A stretch of DNA of 33,192 bases, taken from Desulfobacterales bacterium. Its GTDB lineage: Bacteria > Desulfobacterota > Desulfobacteria > Desulfobacterales > SpSt-501. Under the pieces are notes generated by a model, which was given only the letters and a program-made list of their open reading frames with translations, did not search any database and was not told where the DNA came from. Where the stretch lies: assembly GCA_025454275.1 (NCBI GenBank), contig JALOOS010000005.1, forward strand, positions 1 through 33,192. The letters run 5' to 3'. A program made the position numbers and the translations under genes. The stretch's first letter is position 1. Each line of letters begins with the position of its first letter. This document shows positions 7,109 to 15,041 of this stretch, in pieces.

Positions 7109-8049
7109 TGCTGCCGCTGTTGGGGGGGGTGTTCCTGGGCTGGTCCCTGGGGGCCAACGACGCGGCCAACTGCTTCGGCTCGGCGGTGGCCTCCCGCATG
7201 GTCAAGTTCCGGACGGCGGCTGCGCTGTGCGCGCTCTTCGTGGTGGTCGGTGCGGTGTTGCAGGGCCGCGCGGGCATCGAGACGCTCAAGGAGCTGACGG
7301 GGGTCAACCTGGAGCAAGCCGTGGTGATTACGGTGGCCGCCGCCCTGACCGTAAGCATCATGACCATAACCGGCCTGCCGGCCTCGACCTCCCAGGCCGC
7401 GGTGGGGGCGATTTTGGGGATCGGCTTCTTCAACCAGGACCTGAACCTCGCGGGGCTGGGCAAGGTGGTGGCCTGCTGGTTCGGCACCCCGGTCGGGGCC
7501 GTGCTGGCCGCCCTGGCGCTCCACCAGCTGCTCGGTGCGGTCTACAACCGGCTGCCGATCACCCTTTTTCAGAGCGACATGCTGCTCCGGGCCGGGCTCA
7601 TCACCGCTGGCGCCTACGCCTCCTACGCCCTGGGGGCGAACAACGTGGCCAATGCCACCGCGGTCTTCGTCGGGGCGGAAATGCTCTCGGTCTCCGCGGC
7701 CGCGCTGATCGGCGGGCTGAGCATCGCTTTCGGCGTGCTCACTTACAGCCGCGGGGTCATGGAGACCGTGGGGCGCAAACTGGTCCGGCTGGACCCCTTC
7801 TCAGCGCTGGTGGTGGTTCTGGCCGGAGGGGTGACGGTGCACTTCTATACGCTCATGGGGGTGCCGGTCTCCACCTCCCAGGCGGTGATCGGCGCGGTGC
7901 TCGGCATCGGTATCATCAAGGGGGTGCAGACCATCCGGCGCGCGACGCTCTACGGGATCCTGGCGGGCTGGTTTCTGACGCCGCCGGTCGCCTGCTTCAT
8001 CGCCATGTGCATTTACTTCGCGATGCACCTGCAGTACGTCCCGCGCTGA
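7108..8049 (+). CDS. pit: PiT-family inorganic phosphate transporter
   Basis: 313 residues and strongly hydrophobic throughout. It carries the duplicated PiT signature: GANDAAN at 15-21 with PASTSQA further on, and the second-half copy GANNVANATAVF with VPVSTSQAVIGAVLG. Members are low-affinity symporters for phosphate, often as a metal-phosphate complex, driven by protons or sodium, in the inner membrane. The size matches the short bacterial PiT proteins rather than the ~500-residue E. coli PitA. It is coupled to the DUF47 gene by a one-base overlap. Its stop lies only four bases from the stop of the convergent lon gene, leaving no room for a terminator between them. Confidence 0.93.
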   Translation: MLPLLGGVFLGWSLGANDAANCFGSAVASRMVKFRTAAALCALFVVVGAVLQGRAGIETLKELTGVNLEQAVVITVAAALTVSIMTITGLPASTSQAAVGAILGIGFFNQDLNLAGLGKVVACWFGTPVGAVLAALALHQLLGAVYNRLPITLFQSDMLLRAGLITAGAYASYALGANNVANATAVFVGAEMLSVSAAALIGGLSIAFGVLTYSRGVMETVGRKLVRLDPFSALVVVLAGGVTVHFYTLMGVPVSTSQAVIGAVLGIGIIKGVQTIRRATLYGILAGWFLTPPVACFIAMCIYFAMHLQYVPR

Positions 8050-8053
8050 CGAC

Positions 8054-10411
8054 TCACTTCTCGAGTGCGATCTTCAGGACATCCGTCATCTTGTCGACGA
8101 AGTGAAAGCGGATCTCCTTCTGCACCTTTTTGGGGATGTCCTCGATGTCCTTCTGGTTCTCCTTGGGCAGGATCACGGTTTTGATGCCCGCCCGGTGGGC
8201 GGCCAGCACTTTTTCCTTGATGCCGCCGACCGGGAGCACCCGGCCGCGCAAGGTGATTTCGCCGGTCATCGCGAGATCCCGGACCACGCGCTGCTTGGTG
8301 AGAAAAGAGACGAGCGCCGTCAGCATCGTGACCCCGGCCGATGGCCCGTCCTTGGGGATGGCCCCGGCGGGGATGTGGATGTGAATGTCGAGGTTTTCGA
8401 AGGTCTCCTCGGAAATTCCCAGCCGCGAGGCCTTGGTGCGGATGAAGCTGAGCGCCGCCTGGGCGGACTCCTTCATCACATCGCCGAGCTGGCCGGTCAG
8501 AATCAGGCGGTCCTTGCCTTTCATGCCGGTGGCTTCCACGAAGAGGATGTCGCCGCCGAACTGAGTCCAGGCGAGCCCGGTCGCCACCCCGGGCGTCGAG
8601 GTGCGGGCCTTGGCCTCGGCGGTGAACTTCACCGGGCCCAGGTATTTGGCGATGGCCTGGGTCTTGATCGTCTCAGAGGTGACGCTCCCCTCGGCGACCC
8701 TGCTCGCCACCCCGCGGCAGATGGTGCCGATCTCCCGTTCCAGGTTGCGCAGACCCGCCTCGCGCGTGTAGCCGGAGATGATGTGCCGCAGGGCGCCGCG
8801 GCTGAAGCGGACCTGTCCGGCTTTCAGCCCGTTCGCCTCCCGCTGGCGGGGGATGAGGTGGCGCTCGGCGATGTGAACCTTCTCGTCCTCGGTGTAGCCC
8901 AGAAGCTGCAGCACCTCCATGCGGTCCCGCAGGGCCGGAGGGACGGTGTCGAGGATGTTGGCCGTGGCGATGAACATCACCTTCGACAGGTCGAAGGGGA
9001 CATCGAGGTAGTGGTCCTGGAAGGAGTGGTTCTGCTCGGGGTCGAGCACCTCCAGCAGGGCCGAGGAGGGGTCGCCGCGGAAGTCGGCGCCCAGCTTGTC
9101 GATTTCATCCAGCATGAAGACCGGGTTGTTGGACTCCGCGCGCCGGATGCCCTGGATGATCCGTCCCGGCAGGGCCCCGACATAGGTGCGCCGGTGGCCG
9201 CGGATTTCGGCCTCGTCGCGCACCCCGCCGAGCGACATGCGGTGGAACTTGCGTCCCAGCGCCCGTGCGATCGACTGGCCGAGGGAGGTCTTGCCGGTGC
9301 CGGGCGGGCCGGCGAAGCAGAGGATCGGCCCCTTGGAGTCCGGCTTGAGCTTGCGCACGGCCAGGTACTCGATGATGCGCCGCTTGGGTTTCTCCAGGCC
9401 GTAGTGGTCGTCGTCGAGCACCTTGCGGGCTTTTCTGATGTCGAGGTTGTCCTCGGTCCCCTGGTGCCAGGGCAGAGCGGTCAGCCAGTCGAGAAAGGTG
9501 GTGGCGACCGTGTACTCCGCCGAGGAGGGATGCATGCGCGCCAGGCGCTCCAGTTCGCGGTCGGCCTCCTTGGCCGCCTCCGGCGGCAGGTTCTTCTCCT
9601 TGACCTTGGCCCGGTACTCTTCGATCTCCACCGAGCCCTCGTCTTTTTCCCCCAGCTCGCTCCGGATCGCCTTGAGCTGCTCGCGCAGGTAGTACTCGCG
9701 CTGCTTTTTGTCCATGTCCTCCTTGACCTGGTCGTGGATCTTCTTGCCGAGCTCAAGGATTTCGAGCTGCTTGTTGAGGATGCGGCTGACGAGCTTCAGG
9801 CGTTCGCCGACCGGCAGGGTTTCGAGCACCTTCTGTTTTTCCTCCATGGAGGCGTTGAGGGAGGAGGCGATCATGTCGGCCAGGGTTCCCGGCTCCTTGA
9901 TCGACTGCGCCATGTACACCACCTCGGCCGGCAGCGTCGGGGAGTGCTGCACCACCCGGGCGAAGAGGTTGACGACGGTGGTCATCAGCGCCTCGATCTC
10001 GGTGTCCCGGGCGGGGTCCTCCTCCAGGTGCTCGACGGCGGCCTGCTGGAAGGGCTTGCCCTCGGCCGGCTGAATCTGCTTGATGCGGAAGCGGCCCAGC
10101 CCCTGCACCAGCAGCTGGGTGCGGTTCTCCGGGGTCTTGGCCATCTTCAGGATCATCGCGCTCGTGCCGATGGCAGCGTAGTGGTCGGCGGGCGGCATGG
10201 CCTCGGGGTTTTCCGCGGAGCGGGCCGGCACCATGCCCAGCATGCGGTCCTTGGACATGGCCTCGTCGATCAGCTGGACCGAGTCCGGGTGCACGACCAT
10301 GAGCGGGAAGACCATTTTCGGGAAGAGCACGTTGTCGGTGATGGGCAGGACGGGCAGGACCCCGGGCATCTTGGCCGCGCCCGGTTGCTCCGGCGCTTTT
10401 TCGTCAGTCAT
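8054..10411 (-). CDS. lon: ATP-dependent Lon protease
   Basis: 785 residues, the usual LonA length. The N-terminal LAN substrate-binding domain ([19 protein letters not shown]) is followed by the coiled-coil region and the AAA+ module with Walker [12 protein letters not shown] and Walker [12 protein letters not shown]. The C-terminal protease domain has the catalytic serine S691 in [10 protein letters not shown] and lysine K734 in GGIKEK, with the Lon spacing of 43. It degrades misfolded and regulatory proteins in the cytoplasm. The gene follows hsp20 by 75 nt on the same strand, so chaperone and protease probably share a transcript. The start ATG at 10411 has GAGGGAG upstream. Its 3' end abuts pit. 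Confidence 0.97.
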   Translation of the reverse strand: MTDEKAPEQPGAAKMPGVLPVLPITDNVLFPKMVFPLMVVHPDSVQLIDEAMSKDRMLGMVPARSAENPEAMPPADHYAAIGTSAMILKMAKTPENRTQLLVQGLGRFRIKQIQPAEGKPFQQAAVEHLEEDPARDTEIEALMTTVVNLFARVVQHSPTLPAEVVYMAQSIKEPGTLADMIASSLNASMEEKQKVLETLPVGERLKLVSRILNKQLEILELGKKIHDQVKEDMDKKQREYYLREQLKAIRSELGEKDEGSVEIEEYRAKVKEKNLPPEAAKEADRELERLARMHPSSAEYTVATTFLDWLTALPWHQGTEDNLDIRKARKVLDDDHYGLEKPKRRIIEYLAVRKLKPDSKGPILCFAGPPGTGKTSLGQSIARALGRKFHRMSLGGVRDEAEIRGHRRTYVGALPGRIIQGIRRAESNNPVFMLDEIDKLGADFRGDPSSALLEVLDPEQNHSFQDHYLDVPFDLSKVMFIATANILDTVPPALRDRMEVLQLLGYTEDEKVHIAERHLIPRQREANGLKAGQVRFSRGALRHIISGYTREAGLRNLEREIGTICRGVASRVAEGSVTSETIKTQAIAKYLGPVKFTAEAKARTSTPGVATGLAWTQFGGDILFVEATGMKGKDRLILTGQLGDVMKESAQAALSFIRTKASRLGISEETFENLDIHIHIPAGAIPKDGPSAGVTMLTALVSFLTKQRVVRDLAMTGEITLRGRVLPVGGIKEKVLAAHRAGIKTVILPKENQKDIEDIPKKVQKEIRFHFVDKMTDVLKIALEK

Positions 10412-10486
10412 CGTCGTCTCCCTCTTTTGCGGCCGTGACGGCAGCCACCGCGGTCGCCGTGCAGGCGTCAGCGGGCGATTTCACGG

Positions 10487-10933
10487 TTATTCGTCGGCGA
10501 TGGGCACCTTCACTGCCTGATCGGTGGGCCGTTTCACCAGGCGGATTTCCAGGAACCCGTTCTTGGAGGCCGCCGATACCTTGTCCGGGTCGATCGGGCT
10601 CGGCAGGAACAGGATGCGCTCGAAACGGCCGTACTGGATCTCGGCCAGCCGGTAGGTGTTTTCCGGGCCGCAGGCCGGCGCCTGGCGTTGCCCCTGGATG
10701 CGCACCGCCTTGCTGCTGATCTCCACCTCGATGTCCTGCCCGGAGACGCCGCCGACCTCCGCCATGATCACGATCTGCTCCGGCGTTTCGTACATGTCCA
10801 TCGGCGGCCGCCAGGTCCGTTCGGACAGCATGAAGGAGGGGCCCATCGAGCCGAGCATGTCCTCCAGGGTCTTTTCAAAACGGGAGGAGAGCTCATCGAA
10901 GTTGTCTCCGAATCGAATCTTGAAGAATTCCAT
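10487..10933 (-). CDS. Hsp20 / alpha-crystallin family small heat-shock protein
   Basis: 148 residues. A short N-terminal arm (MEFFKIRFGDNFDEL) is followed by an alpha-crystallin domain beginning near PPMDMYETPEQIVIMAEVGGV. DIEVEISSKAVRIQGQR matches a beta-strand pair of the fold, and the domain ends with NGFLEIRLVK, the conserved GxLxIxxxK-like end. The C-terminus has the KVPIADE tail that resembles the IxI/VxI anchoring motif. Holdase chaperone of the cytoplasm by family. The start has AAGGAA six nt upstream. It stands directly before lon, a common stress pairing. I could not find a convincing sigma32 promoter or CIRCE operator in the 224 bases upstream. Confidence 0.92.
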   Translation of the reverse strand: MEFFKIRFGDNFDELSSRFEKTLEDMLGSMGPSFMLSERTWRPPMDMYETPEQIVIMAEVGGVSGQDIEVEISSKAVRIQGQRQAPACGPENTYRLAEIQYGRFERILFLPSPIDPDKVSAASKNGFLEIRLVKRPTDQAVKVPIADE

Positions 10934-11013
10934 GGCGAGTTCCTTGATCGTTGAGGGTCCTCGGGAAGGATGCGCCGACTGATCCGGTGGAAGTGGTTTT
11001 ACAATCCCGTCTG

Positions 11014-11051
11014 ACGGCCGCGGGTCCCACCGCGGCGGGACCCGCGGCCGT
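11014..11051 (-). terminator. Strong 15-bp hairpin between epmA-like gene and hsp20
   Basis: Perfect inverted repeat: arms 11014-11028 and 11037-11051 (ACGGCCGCGGGTCCC and its complement) with an 8-nt loop. It lies about 106 nt after the stop of the EpmA-like gene and 80 nt before the hsp20 start. Neither strand has a U-tract after it, so it may be a factor-dependent terminator, an RNA-stabilising hairpin or part of the hsp20 leader. Confidence 0.5.
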
Positions 11052-11157
11052 GATCCGAGGTTATCGAAACGCTTCTAGCACATGTCGGAGGGCAAGTAAA
11101 CCCATGCCGAACGCAGGGGGCGGCCGGGTGGGGAGGAGGTTAGACACCCTCCGGTGC

Positions 11158-12066
11158 TCAGAGCGCCTCCGGCACAAAGGCCACGACCGCGTCGATCGCG
11201 GCCGCATCGCAGAAGAGCATCGCCAGCCGATCGAGGCCGAGTGCGTTTCCGGCGCAGGCGGGCAGGTCGGCCAGTGCCGCAAGGAATCGCTCCGGCAGCG
11301 GGGTCACGGTTTTTCCGGCGGCGCGCTGGCGCTCCTGCTCGGCTTCGAATCGGCGCCGCTGCTCGCGCGGCTCGTTCAGCTCGCTGAAGCCGTTGCAAAG
11401 CTCCAGGCCGCCGATGTAAAGCTCGAAGCGTTCGGCCACCCTTGGATCGCCGGGCTTCAGGCGGGCGAGAGAAGCGTGTTCGGCGGGGTAGTCGACCAGG
11501 AAGGTCGGCCGCTGTCGGCCGAGATGAGGTTCGATCGCAAGCCCCATCCATTCGTCGAAGCGGCCCTGCGCCAGGGCCTCCGCGACCGGAACGGGAGCGA
11601 AGCGGGAGAAGGCTTCGGCCACGCTCAGCCGCTCCCAGGGCAGGGAGAGATCGATCGCAAGCCCCTGGTAGGTGAGCGTTCGGTCCGAGCCCAGCTCGCC
11701 CGCAATGGAGCGCACCAGCGCCTCGCAGTCGCGCATCAGGTCGTTGTAGGAGGCGCCGGCGGCATACCACTCGATCAGGGTCATCTCCGGCAGGTGCCGC
11801 CGCCCCCGCTCCGCCTTGCGGAAACATTTGCTGATCTGGAAGATGCGTTCGCAGCCGGCGGCGAGCAGCCGTTTCATGCAGATTTCGGGCGAGGGCTGCA
11901 GCACCCACCCCTCGGCGGTGATGAACTCGATGTGGGCCTCGGGCAGCGCCGCCGGCAGGCGCAGCGGGGTCTCCACCTCGAGGTAGCCGCCGGAACGGAA
12001 GAAACGGCGGACAGCGTCCACGATTGCGGCGCGTCGCTCCAGATTGCGTTGGTTGGGGTGCGGCAT
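11158..12066 (-). CDS. epmA: EpmA-type elongation factor P lysyl/beta-lysyl-transferase (GenX/PoxA)
   Basis: 302 residues, similar to E. coli EpmA (~325) and lacking the anticodon-binding domain of lysyl-tRNA synthetase. Class II aaRS marks: FFRSGGYLEVETPLR (motif 1), SPEICMKRLLAAGCERIFQISKCFRKAERGRRHLPEMTLIEWY (motif 2, including FR.AERGRRH), ELCNGFSELNEPREQ for substrate recognition, and GNALGLDRLAML (motif 3). The E. coli enzyme attaches (R)-beta-lysine to Lys34 of EF-P to relieve stalling at polyproline. No efp gene and no EpmB-type gene is adjacent, which is unusual because they often cluster. No clear Shine-Dalgarno sequence precedes the ATG. The KamA-family enzyme ~6 kb away could supply beta-lysine, but it looks like a different subfamily from EpmB. 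Confidence 0.9.
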   Translation of the reverse strand: MPHPNQRNLERRAAIVDAVRRFFRSGGYLEVETPLRLPAALPEAHIEFITAEGWVLQPSPEICMKRLLAAGCERIFQISKCFRKAERGRRHLPEMTLIEWYAAGASYNDLMRDCEALVRSIAGELGSDRTLTYQGLAIDLSLPWERLSVAEAFSRFAPVPVAEALAQGRFDEWMGLAIEPHLGRQRPTFLVDYPAEHASLARLKPGDPRVAERFELYIGGLELCNGFSELNEPREQRRRFEAEQERQRAAGKTVTPLPERFLAALADLPACAGNALGLDRLAMLFCDAAAIDAVVAFVPEAL

Positions 12067-12263
12067 AATTTAAAATCGGGCAGGCCGGCGCACCCGCCGC
12101 CGGGTCGTTGCAGCCTCGCGCATTTGCTGATATGACCTCTCTACATCATGATATTTCCCGGCGTCAAACGCGCGCCGGCCGAGGCCGCCGGGAGCGGTCA
12201 CGACCCGATCCGCCGGGGCCGCTCAGACGGCCGATCGGATGACGCCGACGAAAGGACATTCAG

Positions 12264-12362
12264 ATGGCCAAATCGCAGGATGTGAAGAAGGACGCCAAGA
12301 AGCAGCCCAAGAAAACGCTCAAGGAGAAGCGCCAGGAGAAGAAGCTGAAGAAAAAGCAGTAG
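12264..12362 (+). CDS. 32-residue highly basic small protein
   Basis: The frame begins MAKSQDVKKDAKKQPKKTL and ends KLKKKQ, with 15 lysines in 32 residues. AAAGGA lies seven nt before the ATG at 12264, and the frame ends in TAG immediately before a 34-bp palindrome, so it looks like a complete mini-gene. It has no hydrophobic core, so it should be disordered and bind nucleic acid or ribosomes; this is inference. I have an impression of similar lysine-rich small ORFs in proteobacteria but cannot name a family. It converges with the RRM protein gene. Confidence 0.65.
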   Translation: MAKSQDVKKDAKKQPKKTLKEKRQEKKLKKKQ

Positions 12363-12364
12363 CC

Positions 12365-12398
12365 ATGTTTCCTGCGCCGCCGGCGGCGCAGGAAACAT
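12365..12398. repeat. Perfect 34-bp palindrome between convergent genes
   Basis: Arms of 17 nt (ATGTTTCCTGCGCCGCC and its exact complement) meet with no loop. It starts two bases after the small basic ORF and lies 74 nt from the end of the RRM gene. As RNA it would form a long stem from either strand, so it may act as a bidirectional terminator or 3'-end protector, but there is no U-tract. A cruciform or protein site is also possible. Confidence 0.7.
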
Positions 12399-12472
12399 TC
12401 ATGTGCACAAAAAGTTCTCGCCGGGCGGGATGGCCTGCGGTCGCATTCCTCTTCCGGGTGAGTCCCTCGGGG

Positions 12473-12808
12473 CTAGTAGCGCCGGCCGCCGCCGGCGCCG
12501 CGCGCGAACCCGGAACCGGGACGGCCGCCGCGGCCGCCGCCGAAGCCGCCCTCCCGCTCTTTGCGCTCCCGGGCCTCGCTGACGGTGATCCGCTTGCCGC
12601 GCAACTCCCCTCCGTTGAACTGCGCGATCGCCTTCTGGGCCTCCTCCTCGCTTTCCATCTCCACGAACCCGAACCCTTTGCTCTGGTTGGAAAACCGGTC
12701 CTTTATGATGGCGACGGAGGCCACTTTGCCCACGGATGAAAAATTGTGGGTCAGGTCCGTTTCCGTGACATCGCTCGCCAGATTGCCGATGTAAAGCCGC
12801 TTGTTCAT
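12473..12808 (-). CDS. Glycine-rich single-RRM RNA-binding protein
   Basis: 111 residues from the ATG at 12808, preceded by AAAGGA; the frame extends further upstream but runs through the promoter and terminator, so the short start is right. One RRM domain: RNP2 LYIGNL at 5-10 and RNP1 KGFGFVEM at 44-51, both with aromatic residues that stack on RNA. The C-terminal tail after residue 86 is Gly/Arg-rich (GGFGGGRGGRPGSG). Such Rbp proteins in cyanobacteria and proteobacteria are often cold-inducible RNA chaperones. The ~166-nt leader contains a full intrinsic terminator (12869-12902), suggesting control by attenuation, possibly by the protein itself (inference). Confidence 0.92.
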   Translation of the reverse strand: MNKRLYIGNLASDVTETDLTHNFSSVGKVASVAIIKDRFSNQSKGFGFVEMESEEEAQKAIAQFNGGELRGKRITVSEARERKEREGGFGGGRGGRPGSGFARGAGGGRRY

Positions 12809-12868
12809 GATCCAGATCCTTTCATTTTCGTAAAGGGTGGGGTGCCGGGCGGCCGCTGATGCGGACAG

Positions 12869-12902
12869 AAAAAAACCACCACACTTTGTATAGTGTGGTG
12901 GT
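12869..12902 (-). terminator. Intrinsic terminator inside the leader of the RRM gene (putative attenuator)
   Basis: Minus-strand RNA: an 11-bp stem (ACCACCACACT / AGTGTGGTGGU, arms at 12892-12902 and 12875-12885) with a 6-nt loop, followed directly by a run of seven U. It lies about 60 nt before the RRM start codon and ~70 nt after the predicted transcription start. No gene lies upstream on this strand that would need termination here. Confidence 0.8.
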
Positions 12903-12980
12903 CTCATCCGACACTTCAAAATGTTGGTCCACCCCTGTCGGCCGCGGCGGCCATCGATATCGTTCCGCTGGGGCAGTGAT

Positions 12981-13009
12981 AAACTAACCCAAAACAGGTG
13001 GCCGGTCAA
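12981..13009 (-). promoter_or_regulatory. Putative sigma70 promoter of the RRM gene
   Basis: Minus strand: TTGACC (13004-13009), spacer 17, TAGTTT (12981-12986). Predicted start near 12974, upstream of the leader terminator. It is divergent from the adaptor promoter at 13042-13070. Confidence 0.5.
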
Positions 13010-13041
13010 GGGCATATTTCGCTTCCGCAAACACCGATTGC

Positions 13042-13070
13042 TTGAAACCCGTCCGAAATTTAGATAAATT
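13042..13070 (+). promoter_or_regulatory. Putative sigma70 promoter of the first efflux operon
   Basis: TTGAAA (13042-13047), spacer 17, TAAATT (13065-13070), giving a start near 13077 and a leader of about 23 nt before the GTG start of the adaptor gene. Confidence 0.55.
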
Positions 13071-13099
13071 CAACAGATAGGGCCGTAAAAAGGAGGGCC

Positions 13100-14266
13100 G
13101 TGAAAAAGCGCTTGATTCTTGTGGCATTCGTGCTGCTGGTGGCCGCTGTCGGCGCTCTGGTTCTATGGGGCCAACGCGCCCGCCGCGCCGCCGAGCGCTA
13201 TTACTCCGGTACGATCGAGGCGACTCAGGCCCGCCTCTCCTTCCAGGTCAGCGGCCGGGTGCAGGCGGTTCCGGCGGACGAGGGCCGGTGGGTGCAGCCG
13301 GGCGAGGTCATGGCCATCCTTGAACGGGAGGAGTTCGACGCGCAGCTTGAGCAGGCGCGGGCGGCGTTGCGCCGGGCCGAGGAGGCGGTCAAACAGGCCG
13401 AGGTCGCCCTCCAGGTCGGCCGCCGGGTGCTGCCGGCGGAGGTCGAGCGGGCCGAGGCGGCCGTCAAGGCCCTGGAGGCGCAGCGCCTGCAGGCGGAGAA
13501 GGGATTCCGCATCCAGGAGGTCGAGCGCGCGCGGCTGGCGGTCGAAGCCGCCCGGGCGACGCTCGACAATGCCCGCCGGGAAAAGGAGCGCAACGAGGCG
13601 CTCTTCCGGAAGGGGGTCGTGGCCGAACGCACCCGGGACAATGCCGATCTGGCCTTCCAGACCGCGCTCCGGGAACACGGCCGGGCACTGGAGGCCTACC
13701 GGCTGGCCCAGGAAGGCTCACGACCCGAGGAGATCGATACGGCCCGCTCACGGCTCGAGGAGGGGCAGGCCGCCCTGCGGCTGGCCCGGAGCAACCTCCA
13801 GCGGCTGCAAGCCTTCGAGCAGGAAGTGGAGTCCGCCCGCGCCCAGGCGGCCGCCGCGCGCGCCGCGCTCCATCTGGCGGAGATTCAGCGCAACCGCACC
13901 GAGCTCAGGGCGCCCTTTGCCGGCATCGTTCTCAGCCGCAGCCTCGAGCCGGGCGAGGTGGTTTCGCCCGGCCGCGAGGTGCTCTCCATCGCCGATCTGA
14001 GCACGGTGGATCTCAAGATTTTCGTGAGTGAGACCGAGATCGGCCGGGTTGTGCCGGGCCAGGCGGTGGAGGTGCGGATCGATACCTTTCCCGACCGGGT
14101 CTACCCTGGGCATGTGGCCTACATATCTCCCCAGGCCGAGTTCACCCCGCGAATCATCCAGACCCCGCAGGAGCGGGTCAAACTGGTCTACCTGGTGAAG
14201 ATCACGGTCGCCAACCCGAACCTGGAGCTTAAGCCCGGGATGCCCGCCGATGCCTGGTTGCGTTGA
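13100..14266 (+). CDS. HlyD-family periplasmic adaptor (YbhG/YhiI-like)
   Basis: 388 residues from a GTG at 13100, just after AGGAGG. One N-terminal membrane anchor (LILVAFVLLVAAVGALVLWG) is followed by a lipoyl half-motif (GTIEATQARLSFQVSGRV). A long alpha-helical hairpin of ~150 residues rich in Ala, Glu and Arg comes next, then the second lipoyl half (RTELRAPFAGIVLSRSLEPGEVV) and a beta-barrel (DLKIFVSETEIGRVVPGQAVEV). Adaptors of this kind bridge an inner-membrane ABC exporter to an outer-membrane channel. The gene overlaps the following ATPase gene by 17 nt, so it is the adaptor of that ABC-2 system. The substrate cannot be read from sequence; drugs and lipophilic compounds are typical of YbhGFSR relatives. 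Confidence 0.9.
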   Translation: MKKRLILVAFVLLVAAVGALVLWGQRARRAAERYYSGTIEATQARLSFQVSGRVQAVPADEGRWVQPGEVMAILEREEFDAQLEQARAALRRAEEAVKQAEVALQVGRRVLPAEVERAEAAVKALEAQRLQAEKGFRIQEVERARLAVEAARATLDNARREKERNEALFRKGVVAERTRDNADLAFQTALREHGRALEAYRLAQEGSRPEEIDTARSRLEEGQAALRLARSNLQRLQAFEQEVESARAQAAAARAALHLAEIQRNRTELRAPFAGIVLSRSLEPGEVVSPGREVLSIADLSTVDLKIFVSETEIGRVVPGQAVEVRIDTFPDRVYPGHVAYISPQAEFTPRIIQTPQERVKLVYLVKITVANPNLELKPGMPADAWLR

Positions 14267-15041
14267 GCCGCCCCGGGACGCCTCCCGCGCGTCCGGAGAC
14301 ATCGCCGTGGAGGGGGTCAGCCGGCGCTTCGGCGCTCTCACGGCCGTCAGCGCGGTCTCCTTCCATGTTCCGCAGGGGGAGCTGGTCGGCCTCGTGGGCT
14401 CCGACGGCGCCGGCAAGACCACGCTCCTGCGGATGATCGCCGCCCTGCTGCCGCCGAGTGCCGGGTCGATCCGGGTGGGCGGCCTCGATACGGTGGCCGC
14501 CCGCACCGGCGTTAAACGGCGGATCGGCTACATGCCCCAGCGCTTCGGCCTCTACGCCGACCTCACGGTGGCCGAAAACCTCGACTTCGTCATGGACGTC
14601 GGCGGTATCTCCGGCGCCGAACGCCGCCGCCGCCGCGAGCGCTATCTTGCCTTTTCGAACCTTTCGCCCTTTGTCGACCGCCGCGCCGGGGATCTCTCCG
14701 GGGGGATGAAACAGAAGCTGGGCCTGGCCTGCGTGCTCGTGCACGAGCCCGCGGTGCTGATTCTGGATGAGCCCACCAGCGGGGTGGACCCGGTCTCGCG
14801 TCAGGAGTTCTGGGAGATTCTCTCCGGCATGAACGCCGCGGGCATGACGATCCTCTTCTCCACGGCCTACCTCGACGAGGGGGAGCGCTGCCGGCGGCTG
14901 CTCGTGATGCACAACGCCCGCATCCTGGCCGACGCGGCGCCCGGGGCGATCCGGGCCGGCTTCAGCTCGCTCGAGGAGGCCATGATCGCGCGGCTGCAGT
15001 CGGCGGACGCGGCCCTGAGCGAGGAGCGCCTTGGGACCTGA
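14250..15041 (+). CDS. ABC transporter ATPase, first of a pair (YbhF/RbbA N-half-like)
   Basis: 263 residues. Walker A is GSDGAGKTTLLRM; Asp in place of the usual Pro/Asn is typical of the first ATPase of YbhF/RbbA. Q-loop MPQRFGLYADLTVAENL, signature LSGGMKQKLGLA and Walker B AVLILDEPTSGVDP follow, so all catalytic elements are intact. Its start lies inside the adaptor gene and its stop overlaps the next ATPase gene. In E. coli YbhF the two ATPase halves are one polypeptide; here they are split, apparently naturally, with a gene overlap of 11 nt. It would pair with the second ATPase to power the two ABC-2 permeases. Confidence 0.92.
   Translation: MPGCVEPPRDASRASGDIAVEGVSRRFGALTAVSAVSFHVPQGELVGLVGSDGAGKTTLLRMIAALLPPSAGSIRVGGLDTVAARTGVKRRIGYMPQRFGLYADLTVAENLDFVMDVGGISGAERRRRRERYLAFSNLSPFVDRRAGDLSGGMKQKLGLACVLVHEPAVLILDEPTSGVDPVSRQEFWEILSGMNAAGMTILFSTAYLDEGERCRRLLVMHNARILADAAPGAIRAGFSSLEEAMIARLQSADAALSEERLGT

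Noticed and set aside
8102-10438. Plus-strand frame of 778 codons
   Set aside because: Antisense shadow of lon in GC-rich DNA; no domain and no Shine-Dalgarno sequence.
12365-12398. Classical Rho-independent terminator
   Set aside because: The palindrome has no U-tract on either strand, so it is listed as a palindrome only.
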